From an uncultured Lachnospiraceae bacterium (GTDB lineage Bacteria > Bacillota > Clostridia > Lachnospirales > Lachnospiraceae), in the NCBI GenBank assembly GCA_910579275.1, contig CAJTTO010000003.1:101905-165904 (forward strand): 64,000 nucleotides of DNA. Reading direction: 5' to 3'. Below are positions 9,649 to 18,545 of the stretch, piece after piece; within the stretch, counting starts at the first letter, position 1, and every line of letters begins with the position of its first letter. The position numbers and the translations under genes are program-made. The notes beneath the pieces were generated by a model. The model worked only from the letters and a program-made list of their open reading frames with translations. It did no database searches and was not told the origin of the DNA.

Positions 9649-9670
9649 TTTTAAGCACTCTCTTCCTGGA

Positions 9671-9699
9671 TTGACAATCCATTTTTACTCACTTATACT
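9671..9699 (+). promoter_or_regulatory. SigmaA-type promoter of the AraC-type response regulator
   Basis: TTGACA at 9671-9676 and TATACT at 9694-9699 with 17-bp spacing, a near-consensus vegetative promoter, about 100 bp before the regulator start. The regulator therefore appears to be expressed constitutively. Confidence 0.75.
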
Positions 9700-9796
9700 A
9701 TTATGGTATCTATAATTCTTTACATTTTTACTATTACTATATCAAATTCATGAAACAATTCAATACGTTTCACATACTGGAGGGGATGAATATTTG

Positions 9797-11374
9797 ATGG
9801 AAACTTTGTTGATAGCCGATGACGAAAAAAATATACGCGATGGTCTTAAATGCATCCTTGACTGGGAGGAGCTTGGCTTTACTTTATGCGGGGAAGCGGC
9901 AAACGGCGAGGAGGCACTTTCCTGCATCCTAAAAGAAAAACCCAGTCTCGTTCTTTTGGATATCCGAATGCCGAAGCTTACCGGAATCGACATCATCCGC
10001 ATTGCACGCGAGCAGGGATACAGCGGCAGGTTTATCATTTTAAGCGGCTATTCCGACTTTTCTTATGCACAGTCTGCCATCCGATACGGCGTTACGTATT
10101 ACCTGACAAAACCAATTGACGAAGACGAGCTGCTCGATGCCATCAACACGATAAAGGAAGCTCTGGAACAGGAGCACAAGAAATCTGATAACATCGCGCT
10201 TTATCGCGAAAAGGCGAAAAACGTCATTCTCCACGAGCTGGTTACCGGTAACTGGAAAAAAGACGGCATCACTGGCCTGTCCTCCTCAGATTTCCAAAGC
10301 ATGGAGCTTGTCTTTGACACCTATCAGGTTGTCATTTACGAAAAATTTGGTCTGGCTCCCGAAGACCCTAGCTATCACTTTGCCGATCTGTTAAACATCA
10401 CGAACAACGGCAACTATTCCTTTGAGTATTTTAAGGAGGATAACAAGAATGTAATATTATTAAAGGGAGCTTTTGCACGCAGACGATTTGAGGAGTTTCT
10501 GCGCCATTATGAAAAAGCAGAGCTTCAGGAGGGAAGCCCTATGGATTCGCTTTTTCTCGCATACGGCCGCCCTGTCGAGAACCTGGACGAAATATACCTC
10601 TCTTACGAGGAAGCCCATACCTTGATTCAAAGACGCTTTTTCTGCATTCAGGGTCAGCATACACTGGGATATGAAGAACTGCCCGCCATCACTTCGCACA
10701 ACAGCCTGATTCACAGCGACAAGCTTCACGAATACTGTGATGCCCTGATTAACTATCTGCAGGCCAATAACCGCAAGCAAATTGCCGCCACATTCTTCTC
10801 TCTTGAAGAATACCTTTACAACGTGGACAGCTCCATCGAATCCGTCAGGCTTTTCCTCACGGATTTATTCCTGCAGCTAAAGGAAAACATAAGCAAAACA
10901 TACAACAGCTCCCGCATGTCACTGCCCTCCAACTCTGCCATTATAGAATATATTGACCACTGCCACTACCTCTATGAGATTATCCTGTACATTTCAGGGC
11001 AGGTAAAGTCCATAATGGACAGCAATGACAGTTCGCCAAGGGATTCCATCCTCGATGACATCCTTTACTATATCGACAACAATTACCAGAACAATATTAA
11101 GCTTGAAACCATCGCCCCGCTTTTCGGGTATAACAGCGCGTACCTCGGCAAGCTTTTTACCAAGGCAATCGGGGAAAATTTCAACTCCTATGTCGACCAT
11201 AGACGCATCGAGCATTCCAAAAAGCTGCTTTCCCAGAAAAATATGAAAGTGTACGAGGTGTCGGAGCAAGTGGGCTATAAAAACGTGGACTACTTTCACA
11301 AAAAGTTCAAGAAATACGTGGGCATCAGCCCTGCGGAATACCGCAAACAGTTAAAGCTGGATGAATCAATGTAG
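9797..11374 (+). CDS. AraC-family response regulator (YesN type)
   Basis: About 525 residues. The N-terminal receiver domain (about 1-125) has ADDEKNIRDGL, the phospho-acceptor Asp in LLDIRMPKL and the Lys in LTKPIDEDE. A middle region of about 300 residues is not recognised. The C-terminal AraC HTH pair (about 420-520) ends in the typical FKKYVGISPAEYRKQL. GGAGGGG lies 11 bp before the ATG. This is the usual partner of YesM-type histidine kinases (16711), and together they control a carbohydrate ABC transporter. It is placed between the two binding-protein genes on the opposite strand, so the likely targets are both transcription units. Confidence 0.93.
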   Translation: METLLIADDEKNIRDGLKCILDWEELGFTLCGEAANGEEALSCILKEKPSLVLLDIRMPKLTGIDIIRIAREQGYSGRFIILSGYSDFSYAQSAIRYGVTYYLTKPIDEDELLDAINTIKEALEQEHKKSDNIALYREKAKNVILHELVTGNWKKDGITGLSSSDFQSMELVFDTYQVVIYEKFGLAPEDPSYHFADLLNITNNGNYSFEYFKEDNKNVILLKGAFARRRFEEFLRHYEKAELQEGSPMDSLFLAYGRPVENLDEIYLSYEEAHTLIQRRFFCIQGQHTLGYEELPAITSHNSLIHSDKLHEYCDALINYLQANNRKQIAATFFSLEEYLYNVDSSIESVRLFLTDLFLQLKENISKTYNSSRMSLPSNSAIIEYIDHCHYLYEIILYISGQVKSIMDSNDSSPRDSILDDILYYIDNNYQNNIKLETIAPLFGYNSAYLGKLFTKAIGENFNSYVDHRRIEHSKKLLSQKNMKVYEVSEQVGYKNVDYFHKKFKKYVGISPAEYRKQLKLDESM

Positions 11375-11390
11375 GCAAAAGAAGTCAGCA

Positions 11391-11431
11391 AAAAGAACCG
11401 GGAGCCTATCTTACCGCCCCTGGTTCTTTCT
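11391..11431 (+). terminator. Terminator between the convergent regulator and YesL genes
   Basis: AAAGAACCGGG (11392-11402) pairs imperfectly with CCCTGGTTCTTT (about 11418-11429), followed by a T-rich stretch. It lies just after the regulator stop and overlaps the end of the converging gene. Confidence 0.55.
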
Positions 11432-12032
11432 CCAGTTCCTGAAAAATTCTCTTGGAAAACGCCGCAACCGTAAAAATTGCAAATGCTGCGCCGAACAACA
11501 GTCCAAAACACATCAAAACTGTATTGAAATGAAATATCACATACTCGGCAAAGAGCAGTGCCGCCAGCATCAGCGTCCTGCCAAAATACCTCCTTGAAAT
11601 TTCCATGGAATTCTGTATCGTAGCGATAATCCCATTCTCATATCTGGCAAGAAGCGGAAATGCATACAGCATAGCGGTCACATACACGAATACGGATACA
11701 ATTCCAACCACAATCAGTATCACGGAGCCTTCCTCGGACACCCGGTTAATCTCGTAGTCAAGGTAAATGGCATACGTCGCCACCAGGAATATCAAGCCCA
11801 TTATGGTTCCCTGCCTAAAGTTTTCCCGAAATGCGCTGACAAAGCTCCGCGCAACATACCCCTCCTCATCATCAACCATTTTCATCGCGACACTGTACGC
11901 TGCAACGGTCGATGCGCCGATTGTCACAATGGGGAGTGAAAACAGAAACCACATAAAGTTTAACTTGACCAAATCCCAGAATTTGCTGAGAAAACGATAT
12001 AATCCGCCATCAACACAAAAAAATCCGCTCAT
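11406..12032 (-). CDS. YesL-family (DUF624) membrane protein
   Basis: A 208-residue protein with about five membrane helices. It matches the YesL/DUF624 family by its N-terminal GLYRFLSKFWDLVKLNFMWFLFSLPIVTIGAST and its conserved early gene position next to Lpl/Yte-type transporters. The biochemical role of the family is unknown. It is the last gene of the permease-binding protein operon, following the binding-protein gene after a 67-bp gap that holds a strong hairpin (12056-12080). Confidence 0.85.
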   Translation of the reverse strand: MSGFFCVDGGLYRFLSKFWDLVKLNFMWFLFSLPIVTIGASTVAAYSVAMKMVDDEEGYVARSFVSAFRENFRQGTIMGLIFLVATYAIYLDYEINRVSEEGSVILIVVGIVSVFVYVTAMLYAFPLLARYENGIIATIQNSMEISRRYFGRTLMLAALLFAEYVIFHFNTVLMCFGLLFGAAFAIFTVAAFSKRIFQELEKEPGAVR

Positions 12033-12055
12033 CCCAAAACTCCTTTTCCAGAAAC

Positions 12056-12080
12056 GGGGCTATCAAAAACTGACAGCCCC
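12056..12080 (-). promoter_or_regulatory. Intercistronic hairpin between binding protein and YesL genes
   Basis: A 10-bp stem, GGGGCTATCA with TGACAGCCCC (one G-T pair), loop of 5 bases, and no T-run after it in the transcribed direction. It could shield the 3' end of the abundant binding-protein message, as known for other ABC operons. This is inferred from structure only. Confidence 0.5.
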
Positions 12081-12099
12081 ATGAAATGAAACCATAGCC

Positions 12100-13932
12100 T
12101 TATTCGTACTCTGCTGCTTTTCTAAGCGCTGCCTCATTCTCGCACCACTCAATACACTCCTGATAACCATAGCTGTCAGCATCTGCACGCATCTTCGTGA
12201 CAACGGACTCAAACTCAGAATCATCCTTTGCGTAGATTGCCTGCCATGAACCATTCTGTATGCATGTCTTTACCTGCTCCCATGTGGTTGCAAGCTCATC
12301 CGACTTTGCGCTTTCTGCGTAGTTATGCGGAAGGGCTATAGAGTAATTATACTTTGTCATATATTCTGTGTATGATTCCACACCCATGTCTGTTCTCCAC
12401 TCCTGCTCCGCCTTGTCAACATCCAGCGCAAGATACTTATCCCAGTACTTAAAGTTGAACGTCTGACCATCAACACCGTCGGGAATTGTTGTGTTAAGCG
12501 ACCATGTCGTGTTGTTCATCTGCGGGCAGCCGTCATCCCAAAGCCCTGAGTATGGAGCCGGCATTACCTTGTCTTCCCTTGCCGCAAGCGCCTTGCAGTC
12601 CAGACCGAAATCTGTCAGCTCTGCCTTGCCGTTGTCAAGCCACTCCCAGCATACGCCCTGTGGGCCGTACTCATAGTCAAGTCTGCCCTCCGGTGTACAG
12701 AGATAATTGATGATTGCCATGCAGAGTTCCGGATACTGTGACTTCGCGCCAATTGACCAAATACGATTGCTTCCGCTCTGTCCAAGACCATAAACCAGTG
12801 TGTCCTGATTTGTGGCAACAACCGGAAGAAGTTTCTTGCCTTCAGCCATGTGCTCATTTGTATTGTACTGTGTGGCACCCATCCAGTTAAAGATACAGAA
12901 GAATGCGCCGCCATCCTGATAATCTTCCATGCATCCGTCATATCCCTGCGTCATGGAATCCGGGTCAAGCAGTCCCTGCTGGTACAACGTATTGTAGAAC
13001 TTCAGGCATCTCTCATAGTGCCCGCCTTCCTGTAAGCAGTCCTCAAACGCACCCGTATCCGCATCATAGAAACCAAAGTGGAATTCGTCCAGACCAAAGA
13101 AGTTTGTTGCAGTTGCCTTTACAAACATTACCATATTGCCATCCCAGTCCTTAAAGAGAGAAACGCCGTATGTTTCCTTTCCGGAATCAGATGTCGGGCA
13201 GACCTCCTTCATCTGCTTAAGCACATCAACATAATCCTCTAGCTCCTTAATTTCAGGACTTCCAATCTCCTTGTAAAGGTCATAGCGAATATCCGGATGA
13301 TAATCGAACTCACCATACTGTCCCGGACCCGAAGCCACGTCAAATCCAAACCCATATACTGTTCCGTCCGAAATTTTGGCATTTTTATCAAGCGCATCTG
13401 CCATATGGGACTTGATATAAGGCCCGAAATCAGACAGAATATCATCTTCATTCCAGTCAAAGAGCATCCCGTTCTGATACGCACGCGCATACTCGTCACC
13501 GTCAGAACCAAAGAGCACGATGTCGCCGAGATTTCCTGATTCCATACGCGTATCAAATACCCCGTCGCCGTTACTGATAATATTCAGCTTGACATTGAAT
13601 TTTTCTTTCATGATATCAGCAAACCATCCGATCTGTTCGCCTTCATAGTTAGAAAGCTGTGAGTAAACCGTAAGTGTCACGGTCTCATCCGGAATGATGT
13701 CTGTCAAATCAGCTTCCTTAAGCTCCCCGCCAGCTGTGTCCGCGTCTGCTGTTCCGGACGCTGTATCCGGTTCCGCTGCATTATCTGCATCCACAGCCTT
13801 GTCTGTGTCTGTTTTATCTGTTGCAGTATCTGCATTGTTCTGCGAGGTAGTTGTTGTCGAACCACTACATGCCGCAAGTGAACATGTCATTGCAGATATG
13901 AGTACGAGTGACAGTGCTTTCTTAAATTTCAT
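12100..13932 (-). CDS. Extracellular solute-binding lipoprotein, sugar ABC transporter (operon copy)
   Basis: A 610-residue lipoprotein with a signal peptide and lipobox LAAC (Cys 22). A low-complexity Thr/Asp/Ala linker (about 25-75) follows, then the LplA-type binding domain. It shares YDLYKEIGSPEI, KDWDGNMVMFVKA and LLDPDSMTQGYDGC with its paralogue at 7942. It is co-directional with and 71 bp downstream of the permease gene at 14003, with the strong ribosome site AAAAGGAGG. It would be the main receptor of this importer. The substrate cannot be named from sequence, and no glycoside hydrolase gene is in the window to hint at it. Confidence 0.9.
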   Translation of the reverse strand: MKFKKALSLVLISAMTCSLAACSGSTTTTSQNNADTATDKTDTDKAVDADNAAEPDTASGTADADTAGGELKEADLTDIIPDETVTLTVYSQLSNYEGEQIGWFADIMKEKFNVKLNIISNGDGVFDTRMESGNLGDIVLFGSDGDEYARAYQNGMLFDWNEDDILSDFGPYIKSHMADALDKNAKISDGTVYGFGFDVASGPGQYGEFDYHPDIRYDLYKEIGSPEIKELEDYVDVLKQMKEVCPTSDSGKETYGVSLFKDWDGNMVMFVKATATNFFGLDEFHFGFYDADTGAFEDCLQEGGHYERCLKFYNTLYQQGLLDPDSMTQGYDGCMEDYQDGGAFFCIFNWMGATQYNTNEHMAEGKKLLPVVATNQDTLVYGLGQSGSNRIWSIGAKSQYPELCMAIINYLCTPEGRLDYEYGPQGVCWEWLDNGKAELTDFGLDCKALAAREDKVMPAPYSGLWDDGCPQMNNTTWSLNTTIPDGVDGQTFNFKYWDKYLALDVDKAEQEWRTDMGVESYTEYMTKYNYSIALPHNYAESAKSDELATTWEQVKTCIQNGSWQAIYAKDDSEFESVVTKMRADADSYGYQECIEWCENEAALRKAAEYE

Positions 13933-14002
13933 AAAAATCCTCCTTTTCCTTTTGCCGTGTTATGTAAAATACCAGTCTGTGTGGTATCGTAACACCAATG
14001 TC

Positions 14003-14971
14003 TTAACCTTTTACTGCGCCGAGCATAATACCCTTTTCAAAATATCTCTGCATAAACGGATATACCATCAGAATCGGCAGCACCGTAACCATTGATATTG
14101 TATATTTAATTGTCTTGGCATTCAGCACATTTGCTGCCGCGGCACCCGATATTGTTCCGGAACCTGAATTCATGACGCTCTTTAAATTGGACGCAGCATT
14201 TAAGTATGTATACAGCTTGTGCTGCAATGTGTGGAGCTGTGGCGCGTCCGGCATTAAAATCAGGGAATCCGTGAACGAATTCCAGTTTCCTACCGCACCA
14301 AAAATTGCGATTGTAGCCAAGATTGGCTTACTCAGTGGCCATATGATTTTCCGGAATACGGTCATATAGGTAGCGCCGTCCATCTTTGCACTCTCCTCAA
14401 GTTCTCCCGGAATGGACTCAATATACGTCTTTACAAGAATAATATTATAAGGGGCAACGATACCCGGAATAATGTACGCCCAAAAACTGTTGGTCAGTCC
14501 CAGCATCGACATATTCAAATACCACGGAATCAGGCCGGCATTAAAATACATTGTGACAACCAGACATCTGTACCAAATCTTCTTGCACCACATCTCCTGC
14601 TTTGTCACCAGATATCCCACAAATGCAGAAGCCATAACCATCAGCACTGTTCCGAGAAATGTCCTCCCCAGCGTGACCACGAGCGCTGTTCCGACATCAT
14701 TTACATTGAACATGGAAATATAGTTCTGAATGTGGATTCCCTGCGGCAAAAAATTAATGGCGCCTTTCCTGACCAAGTCATTATCGCTGACTGTATTGAT
14801 AAAAATATAGTAAAACGGAAAGATACAAAGCAGCGTAAATATCAGAAAAAACGTATGGTTAATCAACTCAAAAACCCAGTCGGCTGCGCTCATACGGTAC
14901 TTCCTCTGATGTTTCTTTTCGTACTCCTTCTCTGCTTTTTTATCGAGCTTTTCCTGTTTTGTCATTGCCAT
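14003..14971 (-). CDS. Sugar ABC transporter permease (LplC/YtcP type)
   Basis: About 322 residues with six membrane helices. The permease EAA-like loop is visible as ELEESAKMDGATYMTVFRKIIWPLSKP. The end PFMQRYFEKGIMLGAVKG is typical of this family. I chose the ATG at 14971, 8 bp after GGGGAGG, rather than the GTG at 14980. It is one half of the membrane channel, with the permease at 14986. No ATPase gene is nearby, so it probably uses a shared ATPase of the MsmX type encoded elsewhere. Confidence 0.93.
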   Translation of the reverse strand: MAMTKQEKLDKKAEKEYEKKHQRKYRMSAADWVFELINHTFFLIFTLLCIFPFYYIFINTVSDNDLVRKGAINFLPQGIHIQNYISMFNVNDVGTALVVTLGRTFLGTVLMVMASAFVGYLVTKQEMWCKKIWYRCLVVTMYFNAGLIPWYLNMSMLGLTNSFWAYIIPGIVAPYNIILVKTYIESIPGELEESAKMDGATYMTVFRKIIWPLSKPILATIAIFGAVGNWNSFTDSLILMPDAPQLHTLQHKLYTYLNAASNLKSVMNSGSGTISGAAAANVLNAKTIKYTISMVTVLPILMVYPFMQRYFEKGIMLGAVKG

Positions 14972-14985
14972 TCCATTCACCTCCC

Positions 14986-16422
14986 CTACATAATGCTCTC
15001 GCCGCGCACTGCCTTTGAAATCTTATTTGCCCCAAAGAGAAGAACAACGCTGACGATCGACTTAAACATACCTACTACCGTTGCAAGAGGCACTCTGCCG
15101 CCGTTGATACCAAGTTTGTATACATAGAGGTCTAACACTGTAATGGTATCTGAGTTGTACGGTGTCTCAAACACGAGATACTGATCCATACCATTGCTTA
15201 AAATACCTGCGATTGCCATAATCAGCAATACCATAAAGGTCGGAATCAAGCTCGGAACCGTGATGTTCCACATTTTCTGAAAACGTCCTGCTCCGTCTAT
15301 GGAAGCCGCCTCGTAGAGCTGCTGGTCAATACCTGAGATTGCCGCTATGTAAATAATGGCATTCCATCCCAGCCCCTTCCACATTCCCCATGCAAGCATC
15401 TTAATCCACATATGGGAATTGTCCATCAAAAAGTTTGTGCCAGCCTCCATCGTTCCGGCATTTACCAGCAATGAGCTTACAAATCCGTCCGTCGAGAAGA
15501 TCGCAAACGCAACGGCATATACAAGCACCCAGCTGATAAAGTTCGGAATTGTGGTAAATGTCTGTACGAATCTTCTAAATTTCAGGCTCTTAATCTCGCA
15601 GAGCAGAATCGCAAACGCCATGGAGCACCAGCTGGTGGCAAGTCCAAGACCGCTCATTGCGAGCGTGTTTCGCAGCACACGCACCAGATCCGCCCTTGTC
15701 GCTTCATTCTGGAACAAAAACGAAAACCACTTCACCCCGACAAAATTATCCATCGACAGCGTGTCGCCTGACTTGTAGTCAAAGAATGCATACCGCCATC
15801 CGAGCAAAGGCAGGTAGGCAAACACAATGCAAAGTGCCAGAAACGGCAGCAGCAGCAGAAACAGCTGATACTTTGTCTCGATATAGCACTTCTCACCCTT
15901 CTCCACCTTTGGCAGGCAGAAAAGAATCACGATGGCCAAGACGAGCATTGCCACACACAAAACAATGTAGAATGTGAGGTTTTTCGGCTCCATGGGGGTA
16001 ATCCTGTCCGGTTTTGGCGTGCCCTTGATGTCTGCAGCCGCCCAGTTAATCATCAAGCATCCTGCAAATGCCACGATTGCGCCGACGATTGACGGTATCA
16101 TGCCGATTTTCTTGAGCTTGGTTGTGCCAAGTGACATACAGCCGCCGGCTCCCGCCGCCGCAAACCCAAGGATGATACACAGACAGCCGCCGAATACCAT
16201 CTGCAATGTCAGCGTCCCCACCCATCCTCTGCTAAAGGCTCTGGCAAAGTTCTGCGTCAATGTACCATATGAGGTACCGCAGGTGAATACGGAAGCCGTC
16301 TGTGGAATCAGTTCACTGATTCGTGCAGGATTCAGCGCCGGGATAAACAGCAGCACGAATGCCAGAATATAAAACACCCGCAGCACGACATAAAGTTTAT
16401 CTGCAATCTTTTCCTTACTCAT
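14986..16422 (-). CDS. Sugar ABC transporter permease (LplB/YteP type) with N-terminal extension
   Basis: A 478-residue protein. The C-terminal 300 residues are a normal LplB-type permease with the loop LYEAASIDGAGRFQKMWNITVPSL. The N-terminal about 180 residues add about four extra membrane helices, making it longer than the usual 300-320. The start at 16422 follows AGGAAGGAAG. It is the first gene of the permease-receptor-YesL operon, 15 bp before the next permease start. The function of the extra helices is unknown. Confidence 0.88.
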   Translation of the reverse strand: MSKEKIADKLYVVLRVFYILAFVLLFIPALNPARISELIPQTASVFTCGTSYGTLTQNFARAFSRGWVGTLTLQMVFGGCLCIILGFAAAGAGGCMSLGTTKLKKIGMIPSIVGAIVAFAGCLMINWAAADIKGTPKPDRITPMEPKNLTFYIVLCVAMLVLAIVILFCLPKVEKGEKCYIETKYQLFLLLLPFLALCIVFAYLPLLGWRYAFFDYKSGDTLSMDNFVGVKWFSFLFQNEATRADLVRVLRNTLAMSGLGLATSWCSMAFAILLCEIKSLKFRRFVQTFTTIPNFISWVLVYAVAFAIFSTDGFVSSLLVNAGTMEAGTNFLMDNSHMWIKMLAWGMWKGLGWNAIIYIAAISGIDQQLYEAASIDGAGRFQKMWNITVPSLIPTFMVLLIMAIAGILSNGMDQYLVFETPYNSDTITVLDLYVYKLGINGGRVPLATVVGMFKSIVSVVLLFGANKISKAVRGESIM

Positions 16423-16475
16423 ATCTCTACTTCCTTCCTGTTATTTATTCCTTCACAACGATTTGTGATATTTTT

Positions 16476-16481
16476 ATTATA
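16476..16481 (-). promoter_or_regulatory. -10 element of the ABC importer operon, with poor -35
   Basis: TATAAT on the minus strand about 55 bp before the permease start at 16422. No good -35 hexamer is found 16-18 bp further upstream (an AT-rich run is there). A promoter of this form fits activation by the AraC-type regulator encoded at 9797. This is inference. Confidence 0.45.
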
Positions 16482-16530
16482 ATGGTTAAATTTGTATAAA
16501 AATACGGAAAAAATTAATTGTAATTTACAT

Positions 16531-16692
16531 TACTTTTTTTATGCATATTCCATTTTTATGCCTGCACGCACGTTTCTCCGGATGCCCATGGGCAATAGAG
16601 CAGGGGAAAGACCTTCTCCACTACTCGCCGCGCGCCCCGTGCGCCGCTTTGCGGCTTAGTTCCTCCGCACGGGGCTGCGCATAAAAAAAGTA
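16531..16692. repeat. GC-rich structured intergenic element bounded by 14-bp inverted repeats
   Basis: TACTTTTTTTATGC at 16531-16544 recurs as its perfect reverse complement at 16679-16692, overlapping the yesM-like terminator. Inside is a strongly GC-rich island. A long stem (CCCCGTGCG near 16635 with CGCACGGGG at 16666-16674) encloses a smaller hairpin CCGC-TTT-GCGG, and there is a 12-bp palindrome TGCCCATGGGCA (about 16584-16595). No open reading frame or target duplication was found. It may be a repeat or a structured RNA. I do not recognise it. Confidence 0.5.
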
Positions 16693-16713
16693 CTGCATTC
16701 CACAGTACTTTTA
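16683..16713 (-). terminator. Rho-independent terminator of the sensor kinase gene
   Basis: AAAAGTACTG and CAGTACTTTT form a 10-bp stem with an 8-base loop followed by a T-run. The stem begins within the stop codon of the kinase gene. Confidence 0.85.
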
Positions 16714-18513
16714 AATATCATGATATACTTTTTCCGGCAGATGCAGGGCAATTGTCGTCCCTTCATCGCGCGCAGAATCAATTGTCATTCCGTATGCATC
16801 CCCATAACAAAGTTTTACCCGCTGGTTAATATTGTACAGACCGATGCGCTCCTTTTTCTCTGGATTTTTCGTAACAATATCCGCCCGCAGGCGCTCTAGC
16901 GCCTTCTGATTCATGCCGCAGCCATTGTCAGAAACCGCAATACACACGCCTCCTTCTGCCACATGCATGATTCTGACTGTAACCAGACCTTCTGTTTCCT
17001 TTTCCTCCAAGCCGTGCAGAATTGCATTTTCAACAATGGGCTGGAACAAGAGTGGCAGCGTGATACATTTACTGACATCCATGCCCTCATCAATCGCAAA
17101 TACATAGTCAAACTTTTCACCAAACCGTAGTTTTTGTATTTTCATGTATATCTCTATATGATTCAGTTCTTCCTGAAGGGAGGTAAATGCCGTACCGCTG
17201 TTCTCAAGCACGTATCGCATAGATTTTCCCAAAAGTTTTATGGCAGTCGCAACTTCCTTGTCGCCTGCTGTGTATGCTTTCATACGTATCGTTTCCAGCG
17301 TATTATACAAAAAATGCGGATTAATCTGGCTCGCAAGCATCTTAAATTCCATCTTCTGCTGTTCATTGACAAGTTCCTGATCATTCAGCATGGTCTCATA
17401 CATCAGCGCATCCTTTTCCTTGATTCTCTGCACCATGACTTCAAGGTCTGCAAACGCTTCCGAGAGTTCGTCACCGCCACGGACAATTTCCTTAAAATCA
17501 TAATCCTCATTGCTCGCCTGATGTATCACATGCCGCAGTGTGGACACGCGTCCCGTAAAGTATGTGGTAAAAAAATGTACCAAAATCCCCGGAACCAAAA
17601 TTGCAAGCAAAATAATAATCAGGCATGTTTCGATAATGCTCCTGATGTTGTCATACGATTTGTCATTGACCGTGCAAATGTAAATCTTTGAGTCAGACTG
17701 ATAAAGCCGCAGTGTGGACACACCGACAAAACAAGTATGGTTTTGAATCTTCTTACTCCCTATGTACTGAAAATAATTTTCGTCATAATCAATATCCATG
17801 AGCTGCGCCTTGCCATAGTTCTCCCTGTCAGATGCATAAAATACAACCCCCTTATCCACCGAAGCACTGTTCCTGTATTCTTGACTGTTAATACGTGTTT
17901 TTAAGTAATTGTCACTGATTCGTATTACCAGCACAGCATTATAGTCAGAGTGGACAAGCGGAATCTGCCTTACCAGACACAGACTCCAGTATTGGTTGCC
18001 GTGTTCATCAATGTTCTGCATCTCTTTCCAGAAAACACTGTTTTGCGACACTGCCCTTTGATACCAGTCCGTTTCCGCCACTTTGTCCGCATTCTGATAT
18101 TGTTTATAAGTAAAGAAATCCGGATTGTCACAATAAATATCTATTTCCTCAATTTCCGTGTAATGGTACATATAATTGTCGACAACGGAGGAATGCGCGT
18201 TCACCATATCGACAAACGCTTCTTCCGATGCATACTTTCCCTTTAATACAGAATGCACCCCCTCATCGAAGGACAATTCCTCTGAAATATTGTAGGCCTG
18301 CGTCGTTATCTCAAAAAGTATCGTTCTCACGCGGAGATTATCCGATTCCAGCAAATCCCTGTGATAACCTGTCAGCAAATTATAGGTATTGCCTACCAAA
18401 AAAACACCGATTAGTATTACCGGCAGAAAAACAGCCAGTACATAAATAACATACAACTGCCTGCGTATACCGGATTTGCGCAAAAATCCAAAAAATTCAT
18501 GTTTTCTTTTCAT
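16711..18513 (-). CDS. Sensor histidine kinase, YesM type
   Basis: About 600 residues. There is a membrane helix near 20-45, a large external sensing domain to about 290, a second helix (about 290-315), then HAMP, and the His_kinase domain with INPHFLYNTLETIR (phospho-His) near 405. The ATPase part has VENAILHGLE and DNGCGMN, with IGLYNINQR. I chose the ATG at 18513, preceded by GGGGAGG; the upstream ATG at 18543 overlaps the uridine kinase end. It should phosphorylate the regulator at 9797. It follows udk closely, so its transcription may begin upstream in the udk operon. Confidence 0.92.
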   Translation of the reverse strand: MKRKHEFFGFLRKSGIRRQLYVIYVLAVFLPVILIGVFLVGNTYNLLTGYHRDLLESDNLRVRTILFEITTQAYNISEELSFDEGVHSVLKGKYASEEAFVDMVNAHSSVVDNYMYHYTEIEEIDIYCDNPDFFTYKQYQNADKVAETDWYQRAVSQNSVFWKEMQNIDEHGNQYWSLCLVRQIPLVHSDYNAVLVIRISDNYLKTRINSQEYRNSASVDKGVVFYASDRENYGKAQLMDIDYDENYFQYIGSKKIQNHTCFVGVSTLRLYQSDSKIYICTVNDKSYDNIRSIIETCLIIILLAILVPGILVHFFTTYFTGRVSTLRHVIHQASNEDYDFKEIVRGGDELSEAFADLEVMVQRIKEKDALMYETMLNDQELVNEQQKMEFKMLASQINPHFLYNTLETIRMKAYTAGDKEVATAIKLLGKSMRYVLENSGTAFTSLQEELNHIEIYMKIQKLRFGEKFDYVFAIDEGMDVSKCITLPLLFQPIVENAILHGLEEKETEGLVTVRIMHVAEGGVCIAVSDNGCGMNQKALERLRADIVTKNPEKKERIGLYNINQRVKLCYGDAYGMTIDSARDEGTTIALHLPEKVYHDI

Positions 18514-18545
18514 CCGTCCTCCCCTACAACGGCTGAACCCCATGT

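Noticed and set aside
16531..16692. The GC-rich island as a member of the 137-bp element family.
   Set aside because: Different end sequence, no 8-bp duplication and different spacing; only the nested-hairpin style is shared.
18514..18543. Upstream ATG (18543) as start of the sensor kinase.
   Set aside because: The ATG at 18513 has a strong GGGGAGG site; the upstream one reaches up to the end of udk.
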